Source of the DNA: Hymenopus coronatus
Lineage: Eukaryota > Arthropoda > Insecta > Mantodea > Hymenopodidae
Length of the DNA stretch: 64,000 nucleotides
Assembly: GCA_030762935.1 (NCBI GenBank)
Contig: CM060888.1
Coordinates: 114,525,468 to 114,589,467, forward strand
Direction: 5' to 3'
The translations under genes were made by a program, and so were the position numbers. Shown piece after piece: positions 37,101 to 52,100 of the stretch. The notes beneath the pieces were generated by a model. It worked only from the letters and a program-made list of their open reading frames with translations. It ran no database searches and was not told the DNA's origin. Positions within the stretch are counted from its first letter, which is position 1, and each line of letters opens with the position of its first letter.

Positions 37101-40100
37101 TTATTATCACAATCTTGTATGAGGTGCTCATTGAACTTTGGGTCTGTTTTGTGTGGAACTTGTTACAACCTGAAACATGCAATTAAAATGGTGTGTGAAA
37201 GTTTTTAAGATATTCATTGTAATTGTATTTAATAAGTTGCACAACTATTTTTACATTTCTTATATCTTCTCTCCTGATAATTTTAAGCATATAAGTTAAC
37301 AATGATGGTGTAAAGTGCATTTTGAGTACTGAAAAATTATGATAGAGTTTTATATTTGAATGCTGTGCTTTATCTAAATGGCACATAAATGTGCATTTTC
37401 AGTGAAGTCTTGATTTTAAATTTTTAATACAATACAATTTGTAATACAATTCTTTCTCTACTTATTATAAATAAGTAAGCAGTAGAGAAAATAAAATGAC
37501 TGATGTTAAAACAACAGAGTAGAATGGAAGAGGGGATATAGCACATCTAGTAGGAGCAACTGGTGACTGAATTTCTGTTATTTTCAAAGTTATCACTGGT
37601 GTCATTTTTAAAAAATAATAAAAACTTAATTTTGCTTTGTTGTTAAAAATTTACTGTGAAATCAATAAAAAGGTCTGTTTTGTATCTAAAGCCAACGATA
37701 GTCCACGTTTTCTGGCCAGTATAATAGATCCAACTTTAGAACCCGATGAAAATAAAATATGTTATACTCTCCATGTAAATCTCATTCAAAATTTGTAGAA
37801 ACAGCTATATTTATCCTCTTACCAACTGTTCATTCGTGTGACTACAGAAGAGAGGTGAACGACGACTCCACAAAGTAAGCTACCACCTCTTACATACAAT
37901 TCCATACAAATCAAAGAGTTTGATTAGGTTTGAGTAACATTTTTATTTTTGAAAACCCACAGATATTTAAGACAGTATATGTTACAGTATGCTTTTGTTT
38001 CCCTCTTACTGCAGTCTAGTTAATAATGTCATGTGTTTACATCAAGTAGGGTTCTAAGAGTGGAGCGATTATAGGTTAACCAACAGCATGTAGCCTTATT
38101 CTCTGCTTCCCTTGGTTCACCATGCTCACTACATATGTGTTGCAGCTGGGAGTGAACTACTTGGCAAACAATATAGACTATGCCATAAGCAATTCGTCAA
38201 GATAGGGTTGGAATGAACCCAAAATGTAATGACATTTGTTTTAATGTCATATAGTGATAAAATGTTATATTTTACATTAAGGTAGAGCCAGGATTTTGTT
38301 GTATCACAAACATATATACATAATGTGTATTTGATAATTTATTTCATCTTTTCAAGTTGCATCCCTCTATATATACATTTTTATACCCTAAAATTTTAAT
38401 CTATTTACCTCTTCTAATTACAATCTCATCGGTTAGGATCCTCTCTTTCTTTGGCAATTTTCCTCTCCCATTTCTCTCCTACTTTCCCTATATAATTACC
38501 TAGTTATTTGAGAAATTCTTTCCTATTGTTTCCAAAAAGTTTAAAAGTACAATATCTCCTCCAGTAACTTTTCCCAGTTTTTGGTCCATATTATCTCTCT
38601 CCACATTTTGGTTTCCTTGCACTTAATTATACAGTATAAATGTTATCAACATTGCCATATAGTGGGCATAGATATTTATTAACTTTTAATGACATTATTC
38701 CTGTTCTTGCCCATTCCAGACCCTCTCTTTCCACTTTTTCATAAACATCAATGTTTCTATTAGGTATGATTGAATGAATAAATTAATTTATTTCTTCATA
38801 TACTTGAACACATATAACAATCACATACAAAAGTTTCTCCACTTTCTTTTTCTTCTAGAAGTTACTTAAGATTAGAATTAACTCATTTTATTCATCCTTT
38901 AAATACAAACTTTAAGGAACATGCCAAGTATGCATATAAAAATCTGTGTTACACTTACATGATTTTCTCTAGCTGCTCTCCAAAAGATTATTCTTCTTTG
39001 TACACAATGCTAATCGAAATAAATATTAGCAGAATGTTTTTACTTATTTCCTAATAAGTAGAAGAGAATAAGGGAATGCGCTATGCTAAAATGATCGTCA
39101 AATGTTTTAAAAGCTATCGTTATGCGATTGTCATTGCAAATCACTTCTTTGCTTGGCCAGGAGTAGAACAAAAGAAAAACGGACACTTCCTTTCTGAGAA
39201 AAGTTTAAATACTTCACAATTGAAACCAATAACAAGGAATATGTCAGAAATGGTTACCTCCACAACAAAAACGTAAAGGACATAAATTGTGTGTTTTGTC
39301 GTGATGTACATTTTTTGTGTGGTGAGTTTTTTTCTATCTCTTATGGTTTAGCAGTTAAGCAAAATTCATCCAGAGTAAAGAGGTTTTAAGAGGCTATTCC
39401 CCAAAAATTTGAGATATACATTTTATTTCGGACATAAATAGCTTTAATATACAGGATTTTAATCAAAATCGTTAGAACCATTTTTAAGAAAATAAAAATG
39501 TTCTAAATTTGTTCCATGTAAAGGGTAGTTTTTAGTAGGGGGATTTTTTTGAAAATCTTTGTGTCGCCTCCTTGGAAGATACTAAACCTAAATACAAGTT
39601 TGGTATTTAAGGGTCTTTTCGTTTTGGGGCTATGCTGTCTACAGACACACACACACACACAGACCTTTTTTTAAAAATGCTTTTTTTCGGACTCAGGGGA
39701 CCCCAAAACATATTTCCGGTGAAATCTCTGTATCAAATTGTTGGGTGTGTTATAATACCTTCTCTATTCCTATGTACATTTTACATATGGGGCTAGAGAA
39801 AGTAAAAATGTACATATTTACAATTTAATTTACATTGTAGTACTTAATTTATATTCTTCTAGGCTGTTGAGTGCATTTTTTAATTAGTATTTTTTTTTTT
39901 TACAAATTTTAACATTCCTTTGTTATTTTTAATAATTTTTATTTCTTTAGTTGTTTTTCCATACTTTTTACATCTTGATTATTTAAGGTACCCCTAAGAA
40001 TAGATCTAAAATACTTGTTATTGTTGCATAAGCAATACTTACGAATATTGTTATTTTTTGGCTCCTCTTTATATAATGCAATCCTTTTTATGCCTTCATA

Positions 40101-43100
40101 TATACAGGGTGTCCCAGAATACAACTACACAAATTGGTAGGATTGTAGAGGGGCCCTAAATAAACTTTTGATATAGGGACCATATTGTCCCTTTTATCAT
40201 ATGTCAAAGTTATGACATGTTTTCTGGATCACACATCAATGGCTGTAAATTAAAAGAATGTGGACATGTGTGTCTATTTTCATTTAGAATACCTCACTTA
40301 TATGTCAGTGGTTGATGGAATGCAGTGGTGGTGCACAAATAATACAATTTTTAAAATTATTGGACTTGCAATTAGCTAGAACATGATTGATTCAACTCCT
40401 GCTGCTGATACTCTGTCTAGCCAGTTTACTCTCTTAATTGGTATTTTCTTTAAGCATGTTCTTATGCTATTAATAGATAATTTCCCCTTACCTAGTGCAT
40501 TTTTCCTTTGCAGTATCCATTTTCCATAGTTATTTATCCTTACTCCTAAGTAATCAAATTGTTTACAACTTGGAATTCAGCATCCTCTAACCCCATCTCT
40601 CGTCTCTGCTGAGTTTATTCCTGTTCTTTAGTGTTAAGTTTGTTGAAGCACTAAGAAATACATATATTGTACAGTATATATCTTGTGCTGTCCATTGTCG
40701 CCCTCCATGGTGTAATGGTTACCATGCTAACTTCATATACCCAAGGTCGCGGGTTCAAACCCGGCAGAGGACGATAGATTTTTTCGGGTGTAAAAATCCT
40801 TAGCATGGCTTCCTTCGGAAAGGAAGTAAAGCTGTGGGTCCCGTGTCGTAGATTTATGGCACGTAAAAGAACCTCAAGCCTGATAAGAGGCCTCTGAGGC
40901 AAAATTAAGCGATCTTTTACGCCCAATATAGAATGGGACGCTGAGAACCAAAGCAGTTAAAGAGCATCCATAAATAACAGGCCATTTCATTTTTTGTGTT
41001 GCCCATTAGATTTGGCCAAGGGCACTTTTTCAATGAGCAGTTCAGTTTAAGTTATACAAAAAAGAACATATTACTGTAACTACCACTACTACTAAATGCT
41101 CATGAACTATTGTTCTTCCCTGTTAAGAGTCCATTTCCATTTATTCTTCACTGTTTATAAATATTGTCTCAATGTCTTACAGTTTTTATTTATGATTTTA
41201 TGTATATCAGGTTTACTATTCATTTTTTACCATATACTTTTTCTTCTCCATTTCTTCCTTTCCCCTGCATAATGGGGTGCCCGTTTCACTCTCCTTTTAG
41301 CCTCCATATTCCTGCTCTTAGCCATGCTATCTCTCTCCTTTCTTCCTAGCTAGTCTATATATCTTAAGTTATTTCTTAAATTACTTACGCAACTTGTACT
41401 TTGTAAACTTGTTTCTTGGTATTTCATACATGGTTTAAGCAAATTACCATCTTCTAAATTTAGGTTCCTATACCAGTATTTTAAAGCCCTCTCCATAACT
41501 AATCCTTTTCTTGCCACTCTCCCCATTTCAATTTGGGGCTACTTCATTTGCTGTTGCTCTTAGCAACCCCAAAACTTCCTTACAAAACATTCTGTGGACA
41601 ATCTACAACTTCCCATCCATTTTTGAGAACCTATATTTCAATACCATATAACATCCTAGCCTCAACCGCGGAATTATATGCTCTTTCCAACCATTTCACT
41701 TCCTTCTCTGGTGTTTTATATAAACAACCTCTTTACTGCCATCATTGCTGCTTTTCCTTTTGCTAATGCTACTTTCTTTTGTTTCTCCTATTTACCTCCT
41801 GCATCTATGTTTATTCCTAAATAAGTGTAATATTGCACTATTTTATATTCTTTACTTCCTTTTTGCTATTTTTCATATTTACTTAATTTAAATCCTCTCT
41901 TAAACACTACAATTTGATTTTTCCTATGTTTACATTTATTCCCCATTTAATACAGTAATTATCTATTTCTTGTAAAGACAATTTTAGACCATTTACAGTA
42001 ATGGAGCCCACTACCAAATCATCTGCAAAAAAGGAGACCAAGGATTTATACATTAATTATTACAGGGAAAAGCTTATTACTATTACCTATGTTCTGTAGT
42101 ATGTTGAATAAAATTGGACAATTTGCATCCCTGATGTAGTCCTTTTTCTTGGGACATTTCTCTAGTTATTACCCCTTCATCATATTTTATGCAGAAAGTG
42201 TTATCTTTATATAAATCTTTCAAAATAGTTATCATTTGATTACTAACCACTTTCTTTATTAGTTTGCACCATAATAGTTGTAGTTCTATTCAGTCAAATG
42301 CTTTCTCTAAATCAATAAAAGCCATATATATTTTTCCTTTTTTATTTCTTAAGTTTTATCTATTTCTGATCTTACAAACCATAATTTTGGATTTGCTTTT
42401 ATCTATTTTTAAACCCCATTTTTGCACTTTTTTGTTCTCTTTAAACCTCCACTTGCAATTGCTGCTACTAGATCTGCAAAGAGCTGATCCAGAATATCTT
42501 TATTTTTGATTGCTAGGCATTGTTAATTTTCTTTTGCTAGTTCTTGAAATGTCATTGATAAACAAATTAAATAGAATAGGACTTCATTTACAACCTTACC
42601 TTATACCAACTGTATTTAGTACCCAATCCATTACTTTGTTGTTGGTAAGCCTAATGCAGTATTTATCAGAATACAACCTCTCTGATATCATACAAATTTC
42701 TCGCTTACTCCCTTTGTTCTCAGCTTATGTCAAAGTGCATCTCTTTGAATGGTATTAAAGGCCTTTTTTAGATCTGCAAAAAGTAAATATACCTTACCTC
42801 TTTTCTTACTTAGATATCTATCTTTTATTGTTCTTATAAAAATATTGTTTATTGTCCTTTTCTAAACCCCCCCTTCCCACTCTGCCCATTTCTGCAGTTG
42901 CTTTGCCAGTACCCCTGTAAATACTTTACAATAGACTAAAGCCTTGTAGTTACTTGGGTTGTTCATCTCCCCTTTCTCTTTAAAAATTGGCACTATCGCT
43001 CCCCGTTTCCAATTTTGTGGAAACCTTCCTCCCTTACGAAGCTGTTGAATATTTTCCCTAACAGTACCCTCCTTTGGGATCTTCATACCACACCCTCCAG

Positions 43101-46100
43101 AATTCCCCAGTATTTTTAATTTTTTAACCTGTTCTGTTATCTTGTTCTCCAATATTTTGTAGTCTAGTGTTTTGATACATTTCTGGAACTCCTCTAGTAC
43201 TTTTATCTGCATTAACACATTACTTCCACCCAGTAGTTTCTCGAAATATTCCTTCCATTTATTAGGACCAATTTTATTCTGCAATACCCTAATCTTGGAT
43301 ACTTTTGTTACCAACTCCCATATTATTTTGCTATCATCCTGTTTTACTGCCTCAAAGATCTTTTGCCCAATTTTGTCAGTCCACTCCCCCCCCCCCCCCA
43401 ATTAAACATTTGTAGCCCCACCCTGCTATTAAGAGTTTTCTTTATCAACCAGCTCCCCTGATTGTTTCCATCTCCTAAACTCTCCTCCTACCCTGTTTAT
43501 TGCTGGAATGCATTCCCCATCATACCATCCCTTTTTTAAATTTTCATTTTCATTCCTGCTAGCTTCACTTCCCATTCTAGGTACGCATTGCTTCTTCAGT
43601 TTTTCCCTGCTCAGTAATTTGGGTAATCTCACCTTGAAATTTCTTTCCCCTACTTGAGTGATATGTATTAAAATAGTAAACATGCAAAACCTAATTTTTT
43701 TTCATGTTCTGTTTGATACATTGCTGGTGACCACTCATTTATTTGTCATCCATATATATCATAACCCTAAAATCAAAATATATTTTGCTCATGAAACCAT
43801 TTTAAAATCTTGAATGCTATTCATATTACTCATCCTAAGATGAAATTCAAAATGTTGTATATGAACTCTTCGAAAGAAATTGTTTTGATATATGTCTAAA
43901 AGAAAAATTGTTCTGCTCATTTAGGTTGACGATAGTCTGTCCCAGTGTTAATATAATGTGTTAATACAGAGAATTAATATGTCAACCTTATTTTCTACAT
44001 TAAATATTGGTGTGAAGATAAATGTTCTAAAATGCAGATTGAAGTTTAAAAAATTTGTGCTAAATTACAGCAGTTTTCATTATCTACTAACCATGTTTTG
44101 ACCATTTTGCTCTCTAAAGTAATGTAAATATCATCCAATTCCTCACATTAAATACAGCTTTGAGTACAATTATTTCTAAATCCTTTTAGAAAGAATGTTT
44201 CTCAATGGACCGTACTCTTCCAAATAGACCACTACGTCTTTTTATTTCTGTGTCATACTGAAACCAAAACTGCTTTATAATACATTACTTAGGTACTAGA
44301 TACTGAAGTGACAGTGTTTAATAGGTTTTTATAACCTCTACACACAAAAATAAATAATGTGATCAAATAAGATTTTTTATTGTAAAAAGGTGAATATTAA
44401 GTATTTATTTTATTGTCATTTGCAGACTCCATGCTGTAATAAAATTTATACGTGCCGATTTTGCCATGATGAAAATGAGAGTCACTGTGTAAACAGAAAA
44501 GATGTGACAGAGTTGGTTTGTACAAACTGCAACACAAGGCAAAAGGTTCAAGCACAATGTGAAAATTGTTCTCTACGTTTTGGAAAGGTAAATGCACAAG
44601 TTTCTTTGGATTCTGGTAGTAGATAGATATTTTATTAGCCATTGAATAAATGCAATTTGCAATAGGCTTTGTCATTCAGAAAAACCAAGTATTTCAACAA
44701 TCAGTAACAATTACATATTAAATCATAAACACAATTTTCAGTGCAGTCTACATACATTCTCTTTGGACACCTTCACTGAATGACTGGGTAGTTTTAAGTC
44801 AAGTTTTTGAGTCCTGTTTAAGTGCCAGCTTTGATTTTAAGTTTTGCAGAAATCTAACATAATGAAAATGAGTATTGACACTGAATACAACAATTTTTTC
44901 CAAACATAATCCATGTAAAGTTATTCGTGTTTGCTAAACATTTTCCTATACTTATATTATTTAATATAATTCAATTTTTATATTGTCACTGAGCATTATA
45001 ATTCAGATGCAGTTTTCTCTAAAACTATACACTCTTCAGTGAATTTGTTATCTGTTTAAATACATGCTTTGACAATTTCCACCTAAATTTATTCTTATAC
45101 TAGCTGCCCACCCCACGGGTGCTGTATGTAACGAAAAAACTCGGACAAAATCTTCCATTTACTATACGACCATACAATGAAATAAAATTACTATTAAATA
45201 ATTTGACAACAGTTTATTATAATGCTTTGTAATGTCAAATTTTCCTTCCAGAGAGAAAAAATAGCACCGATAGTTTGCACACACTGTACAGCATGCGAAA
45301 AACAAATTCAAGGTATATTACATACACTTCTAAAGATTGACCTTGGGAATGCAAGGCGCACTTAAATTCAAAAGGAAAGTCGGTTGACATTAGTGGTATT
45401 CTTGCAATAAGTATATTGTCGCCTTTGAACTTTCCTATATTATAGTAACTTAAATCAAATTTTTCATAATTTTTTTAACAGTGATTTTTGTTCCACTGGA
45501 TAATTTCGGCTGATTAAGATTGCGTAGTATAATTATCACCGAGTCAACTTGAGCTGTAAATTGTGGCGGGATTCCTGGAAAATCCCATTAATTTAGGATT
45601 TCAATTAGATAATTAAGGACTTCATTTGGCTTAATGGAGTTAATCGACTTAAATGAATACATTTGTCCATCAATTTTACCCTGAATTTTTACATTCAAAT
45701 CATCTACATCCTTATTAGTTTCTGTTAAAATGGCTCGTTCACTCAACCAAGCATAGTTTTTGTAATTTGCACCAATATTTGGAAACACTTTCGATGTTAA
45801 TTCTTCCTTTGATGTGACAAAAGTGTCAACAGGAATTTTCCCATTGCTAATGTCTAATAATGCCTTTGCATCTGAAAAATACAATGAAGCGCAATGATCT
45901 GCACAATGTAGCATATATAGTTGGTATTGCAAGAAGGACAAAGTATTCCAGGTATTGTGGAAAGGATGACAGATGCATATAACAGTGTGGGCAACCAAGA
46001 TGTCATTGGCATAACAACAGTAATGGCAGCGCTTTCATAGTGTGGCAGGTAAACGCTGGAATAGGTAATTAATTACATTAAAGAGAAAGTCACAAAGTAA

Positions 46101-49100
46101 CATTCATGCTTCTTCCGAATCTCTTTCTTTCCTTTATTCCTAATGTTCTCCACCTCTTTCTTTATTTTTTTATGTCAAAACAGCTATTTCTAAGGCTAAA
46201 AATGACATAACTAAAGAGCAAGTGGATCTGGTTGGGCAATTAATATGCTTTTATTTAATGATAGCTTTTGTGTATTAAATTTCTCCATTTAAAAATATTA
46301 CTTGATCAAATGTATCAAGAGCACCGCAATTGCAGTGTGATGGTGATGTGGGTATCTCCACGTTCTTTAGCTAGCACTTGTACCACATAACATCAAATAA
46401 CCAACATCTGCAGTAGGTTTTCAGATTTCAAGAAAGGTTAATGGTTATGTGCATTGTTAGAACTTGTTCATTTTAAAGAATTACAACATAAATATACTTA
46501 TTCTTTATTTAAAAAATGTGGCCAAGGGAACAATAGTTAATACAAAGAAATATATTTGATTTTCACAGTTATCTTGTGTCATTGCCTCCATAACCGGGTG
46601 CATTCCCTTAGCATTGAAGAAGAAAAATAGAGCAGTAGGTACTAGGGCCATCTGGTAGCAAATAATAAGTATGTATTTTAGGCGTTTGTCGCCAGGAAAG
46701 CTTCTTTATTTTAAATGATAGGAGTAAGGAAAGGACAGTTAATACATAAAAATGTATTTGAATTTCACTGCTGCGTTGTGTCATCTCGATAAACTGTTGA
46801 GCTAACTTAACATTGGATGGGGAGAAAAAATACCACTATCTAGTGTCAAATAAATAAGAACTTACTCTAGCTGTTAGTCGCCAGGAAAGCTTCTTTGCTA
46901 CTTTATTTTAAACAATAGGAGTAAGGAAAGGACAGTTTATATATAAAAATGTATTTGAATATCACTGCTGCTTTGCATCATTGTGTCAATAAACTGGTGC
47001 TTTACCTTAACATTGAATGGGGAGGAAAAGTATAGTAGTACCACGTCAATTTAGCTACAAATAACTATGGTACCACTGCCATCTGGTGGCTATTACCCAA
47101 AACGCATTTGCTTGGAATGGCTTTAATTCATATTATGAGATTTTAAATACTTTCCTGTACTATTTTTAAACATATTCTTCCCCAAACCTTGTCGTTACAA
47201 TAATGATCACGACAAAAAAAGAATTGTTCAATTTGATGCAGTCGTTTGGAAGTGATATGCGTATAAACATTTCAGCGATTCATTTTTATATATATATATA
47301 TATATAGATTGGAAAGCAATTTTCCCCCAAATATTTTTATATTAAAATGCGGAATTCATACTGAAGTTTACATCAAGTTTTAATAAATTAGATTGACAAT
47401 GTGAGGAATAATTTTGGACTAAAAAACAACATGTAAAAATTTCATCCCTGTATTTCAACGGGTTGCACAGAAAAGTGCACCGAATCTTGTAAGAAGAAGC
47501 TTTTGTTTTTTCACGCTTGGGTTATGAGAGCTGAAAAAGTCATGCAAGCTACACAATATATGCAAGTATTTGGTATTATGCATCCCTATTTTGGTTATTT
47601 AATTAGCTAATATTATCATATAGAAAGATTAACTAGTACAATTAGAGAAGTTACTAACAATATTAGCATTATCAAAACTATAAACTTACATTGTTTTACA
47701 TTTTCATAAATGCAGCATAGTAATGGTGTAGTTATTAGAGAAAACTAGTTTTATAAAATTGGTTTAAAATTTAAAAAAGACGTTTTAAATAAAATAATAG
47801 CTAATTATATTGAAAGTTGAAGAATTATGAGATTGTGATGTAAACTTCACATCAAATTCAAATTCAGCAGGCTTTCAGAAAGGTTTTCAGATTAGATTGC
47901 ATTCTTTAAGTTCATGATGGCCAAGCAGGCCATGAACAGAGAACATGTCAAAGCATACAAAATTAAATATACCAAGTACACAAAATTTAAAGTTCTCGCA
48001 TTACAACTAGTAGTAATTTTAAACTTTCAATATATTTTGGCTTTTACAGTCTATTTCACTATATAGTGCTTACATCCTTATATACAAAGGTGTCCAAATT
48101 TAATGTTAAGATCTACATTCTGAAAATATTAAATATGTACAACACATTTTGTCAGTGCCTTTCTAATTTAATTGTTGTTTGTTATTACTCTCAAAACTGC
48201 ATATACAAAGTATCTATTTCAAAACACAGTACTGAAACACATACATGTGATAGAAATTAATTTTCTAGTCTATTTAATGTAACAGTTACTAAACAAAAAA
48301 TCTGATGTCTTCCATTCACATGACTTTCTCTATATCTCTGTAAATTATTATTGTTCATAAGCTTATCTTTTATTTATTTCATGATAATCGAGAAAAATTA
48401 GTATAAATAGTCTTATTTCTTGCTTTATTGTAAGTAGAAGCAAAATAAGGGAGTACCATAGGTTAAAGTGAAAGCCAAAAGCTGGTTGCTATGTGACTGA
48501 TGTTCCTTTGTTTGTATGGACAGGAGTTGACAAATTCCTGTATGAGAAAAGTATAAGTTTTTCAAAGGTGAAACCAAGAATACGGATTATCTCAAAAACG
48601 ATCAACTCCACGAAAAAAATGTATGTAACATAAATTGTGTGTTTTAACATGCTCTACATTTTTTGTGGGTTAAGTTTTTCCATCTCTTACGGTTTAGTAG
48701 TTACGAAAAATTCATCCAGAATAAAGTAGTCTTCAGAGGCTATTCCCAGAAAATTCAAAATATATATTTTATTTGTCAGGTAAATAACTTTAATATACAA
48801 TATTTTAATCAAAATCGTTAGAGCCATTTTTTAGAAAATCAAAATTTTCGAAAAAAGTTGCATGTAAAGGGTAGTTTGGGGTGGGGGGATTTTTCTCAAA
48901 ATCTTCGTGTGGCATCCCTGGAAGATACTAAACTAAATACCAAGTTTGGTATTTTACCGACTTTTCATTTTTGAGTTATCGTGTTCACAGACACACGGAC
49001 ACACACGCACACACACACACACACACGCAGACCTTTTCCTGAAAATACTTTTTTTCGATACAGGGGACCCTAAAACATATATTTCCGGTGAAATCTCGGT

Positions 49101-52100
49101 ATCAAATTTTTTGGTGGAGTGCAATACATTCTCTATACACTATGTACATAGTGTGTATAGAGAAAGTAAAAACTTTACTTGATTTTTAGCTTGTGTCGTG
49201 ATATTACTTAGTGTTCGCATTCCTAGTTATGTTATATCAAAATTTGGTATTAAAATATACATTTTTTTAGGTTAAAATGTAGGTACATTGATATATTAAA
49301 GGCACTTAATGTTTACATCCTTACCTATATGTAAAGAGTGTCAAAATTTGATGTTAAGATATATGTTCTAAAAATATTAAGTATGTAGCTTAAACAATAA
49401 ATCACTTCACTTGCCTTTAATAGCCTGTGTCACTTCACTTGCCTTTAATAGCCTGTGTCACTTCACTTTAAGCTGGCATTACAAGAAAAGAGTTAGGCTG
49501 ATTATTGAATTAAATATTCTTTTACAGAATAAAATGGCGTATCACAAAGTTACTGTTTAAGAGAAGCTTAAAAATTAACTTTTTCCTTGAGATTACCGGA
49601 AAGAGCATTAACTATTTCAGTTGTTTCATAGCATGCACCTTTCTGGAAGCAAGAGGTGTGTGCATTAGGACAATGGATATTTCCCTTTGTCTGATGTTAA
49701 AATGCTGTTTTTCCATGTTATAAAGCTATGTTGGTTATTGGCGTAAAATTTTAAAATGGATAATATGTATGCACGAGGTATTGTTAGAATACCTGGTTTA
49801 TGAAAGTTCTTGCATGACTGTTTACTATGAGTGTGGCACAGTATTCATATAATTTTCTTTGTATTAGAAATATGTGTTTATTATGCACTGAATTACTCCA
49901 GTAAATTATTCCATACTTCATAGTGGAATTAAAATATACAAAATAAACTAATATGAGTGTATCAGTTGAATGAAGGTTAACCAGAGCTTGAATGGCATAA
50001 TATGCTGCATTAAGCTTAGATGTGATGTAGTTAATGTGCAACTTCCAATCTAAGTGTTTGTCTACTAGAAGACCTGGAAATTTTACTTCAATAAGTTGTA
50101 ATAATGTGTCACTTGTGCATATGTTCACATAGGGTCTTTAAATATTTTTATAATAAACCTATTGACATTTTGATTTGCAGTTATCCAGTCACCCTCATCC
50201 CTGCAGATATGTATATAAAAATAAATTAAAATGCTTTGAAATTTGATGTACTTATGGGCATTTTCTTCTTGTTGAGGGTATTGGATGGATTCTTAGTTGG
50301 TCTCTATAGCATATTGGAAAATCCAACTTTAATGGCATGTACTTGGGCAGTTCAATAGTACCCATGTTTCAAAATAGATGGTGCTGCTTAGGCAAGCTGA
50401 TAGTACCATTGTGTGCTATCATTTGTTACATGTTACCAAAACAAACTTGGTGTTGATTTATAAGTTAGTATGGATTTGGCAGGCATTTCAGATAGTTGTT
50501 CAATGTGTTTTCGCTAAAATGGAAAAAGTGCAGATCATTCAGTGATTCACTTCTTACTTTTAGATGGGAAAACTTTTGAGCGAAATTGACCTTTCTATCT
50601 ATGTTAATTGATATTGGTTCAATGACTTAAACATCTATTCTGATGAGTGTCCAGGATGCTAGCAGTTGTGGTTACTGAGGAAATGATTAAAAAAGTCCAC
50701 AATAAGATGCTTGCTGATCATAGAATGAATGTTTGTGAAGTGTCAGAGGCCATAGATGTGTCAAGAGGAACAACAATTAATAATTTGCATGATAAGTTGG
50801 ATATGAAAAAACACGATTGCTCTCAAAGCGGATGCGACTTTCAACTTCCAAGTTGTTTTTGGAACTATTTAAGCAAAATGTGAAGCACCTTTTGCATTGA
50901 GTTGTCCATCTATGAGACCTGGATTCATCACCTGGAAACAAAGCAGCAATGAAAACAATGGGTTGCTCCCAGTGTGTACTCTAAAGAAGGCAAAGCACCC
51001 ATTGGAGTTGTAGATGCCAAAGTGGATGAATTGTATAATGAATTGCTGCAACCCCCCCCCCCCTGGCTTTCACCCAATCAGGAAAAAAAGAGCTCATGGA
51101 AACAGAATTTAGATCAAATAGTTCAAGACAGAGGTGTATTTTGCAGGGTTTGACAATTTCTGTTTTTAGGGGTTATAAGGTGGCAGAAAGGTAGGGAGAA
51201 GTGCATATCTCAGAAAGGGACTATGTTGAGAAGTAATTTGTGTTCATTCCTAATACAGATACTTCTTGAACCATCCTCATAATATCTTTTAAAGAATCAA
51301 AGACTATTTTCAACATTTCAAGAATGTCAATGCAGCAATTTGTTCTATTATCCTTTATGAGTGAGGATTTTTGGCACCATTTTAGCATATCTTTTTCATG
51401 CCCAGTTTATCTTGCAAAATCTGTAGTTAACACTTTCTTACTAATATTACTAATTTCAGCAATTACTTGAATTCTCATTTGATAGTTTCCTCAATTTGTG
51501 ACTTTCTTCAGTTTTCATATTGCAGCACAGCCTAATTTTTGGCTGGTTCTCAATATTTTCCCTGCTCTTCTTAAAAGTCGTAAAACTGTTAAAAGCTGCA
51601 CGAGAAGATGATCACCATAAGTTTCTGTCAACAATTTGTAAGTTTTTATAGGATAATTTTTTAGTTTTGTGAGGAGTTTAACATTAACATATTCTATCAG
51701 CATTATTCTGTTGGAGCTTGGACACATGATCCTTCTGTAACACTAATCAATGCCAGGCTAACCAATGAATGTAGGCAAAATTTTGTATATTGGTAAAGGC
51801 GAGCCCACGGTCAATGCTTTATGCCTTCAAAGTGGCAGGAAATGAGTAAAAATAAACTCCAGTTTGTTTTTTGACACATCTTTTATCTTACTGTGGATCA
51901 AGGACTTATTAATTATTAGCCTTTATAGTGGAAGTTTATTAATGAGACACTTGAGAAGGAAGTGAGTCTCAGATGATTGCACTTATGCTTATAATCTGTA
52001 AACATGATATAAACAAAAGCATGTGCAATAGAGCTGTAGTTAATTTTCCCCATTTCAACTATGCCATTAGCTTCACTTATTTATATCAGCATGATAACTG

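Noticed and set aside
40692..40765. A true tRNA gene (A and B boxes)
   Set aside because: The cloverleaf is imperfect and the same head occurs on other copies with a long shared body, so it is a SINE.
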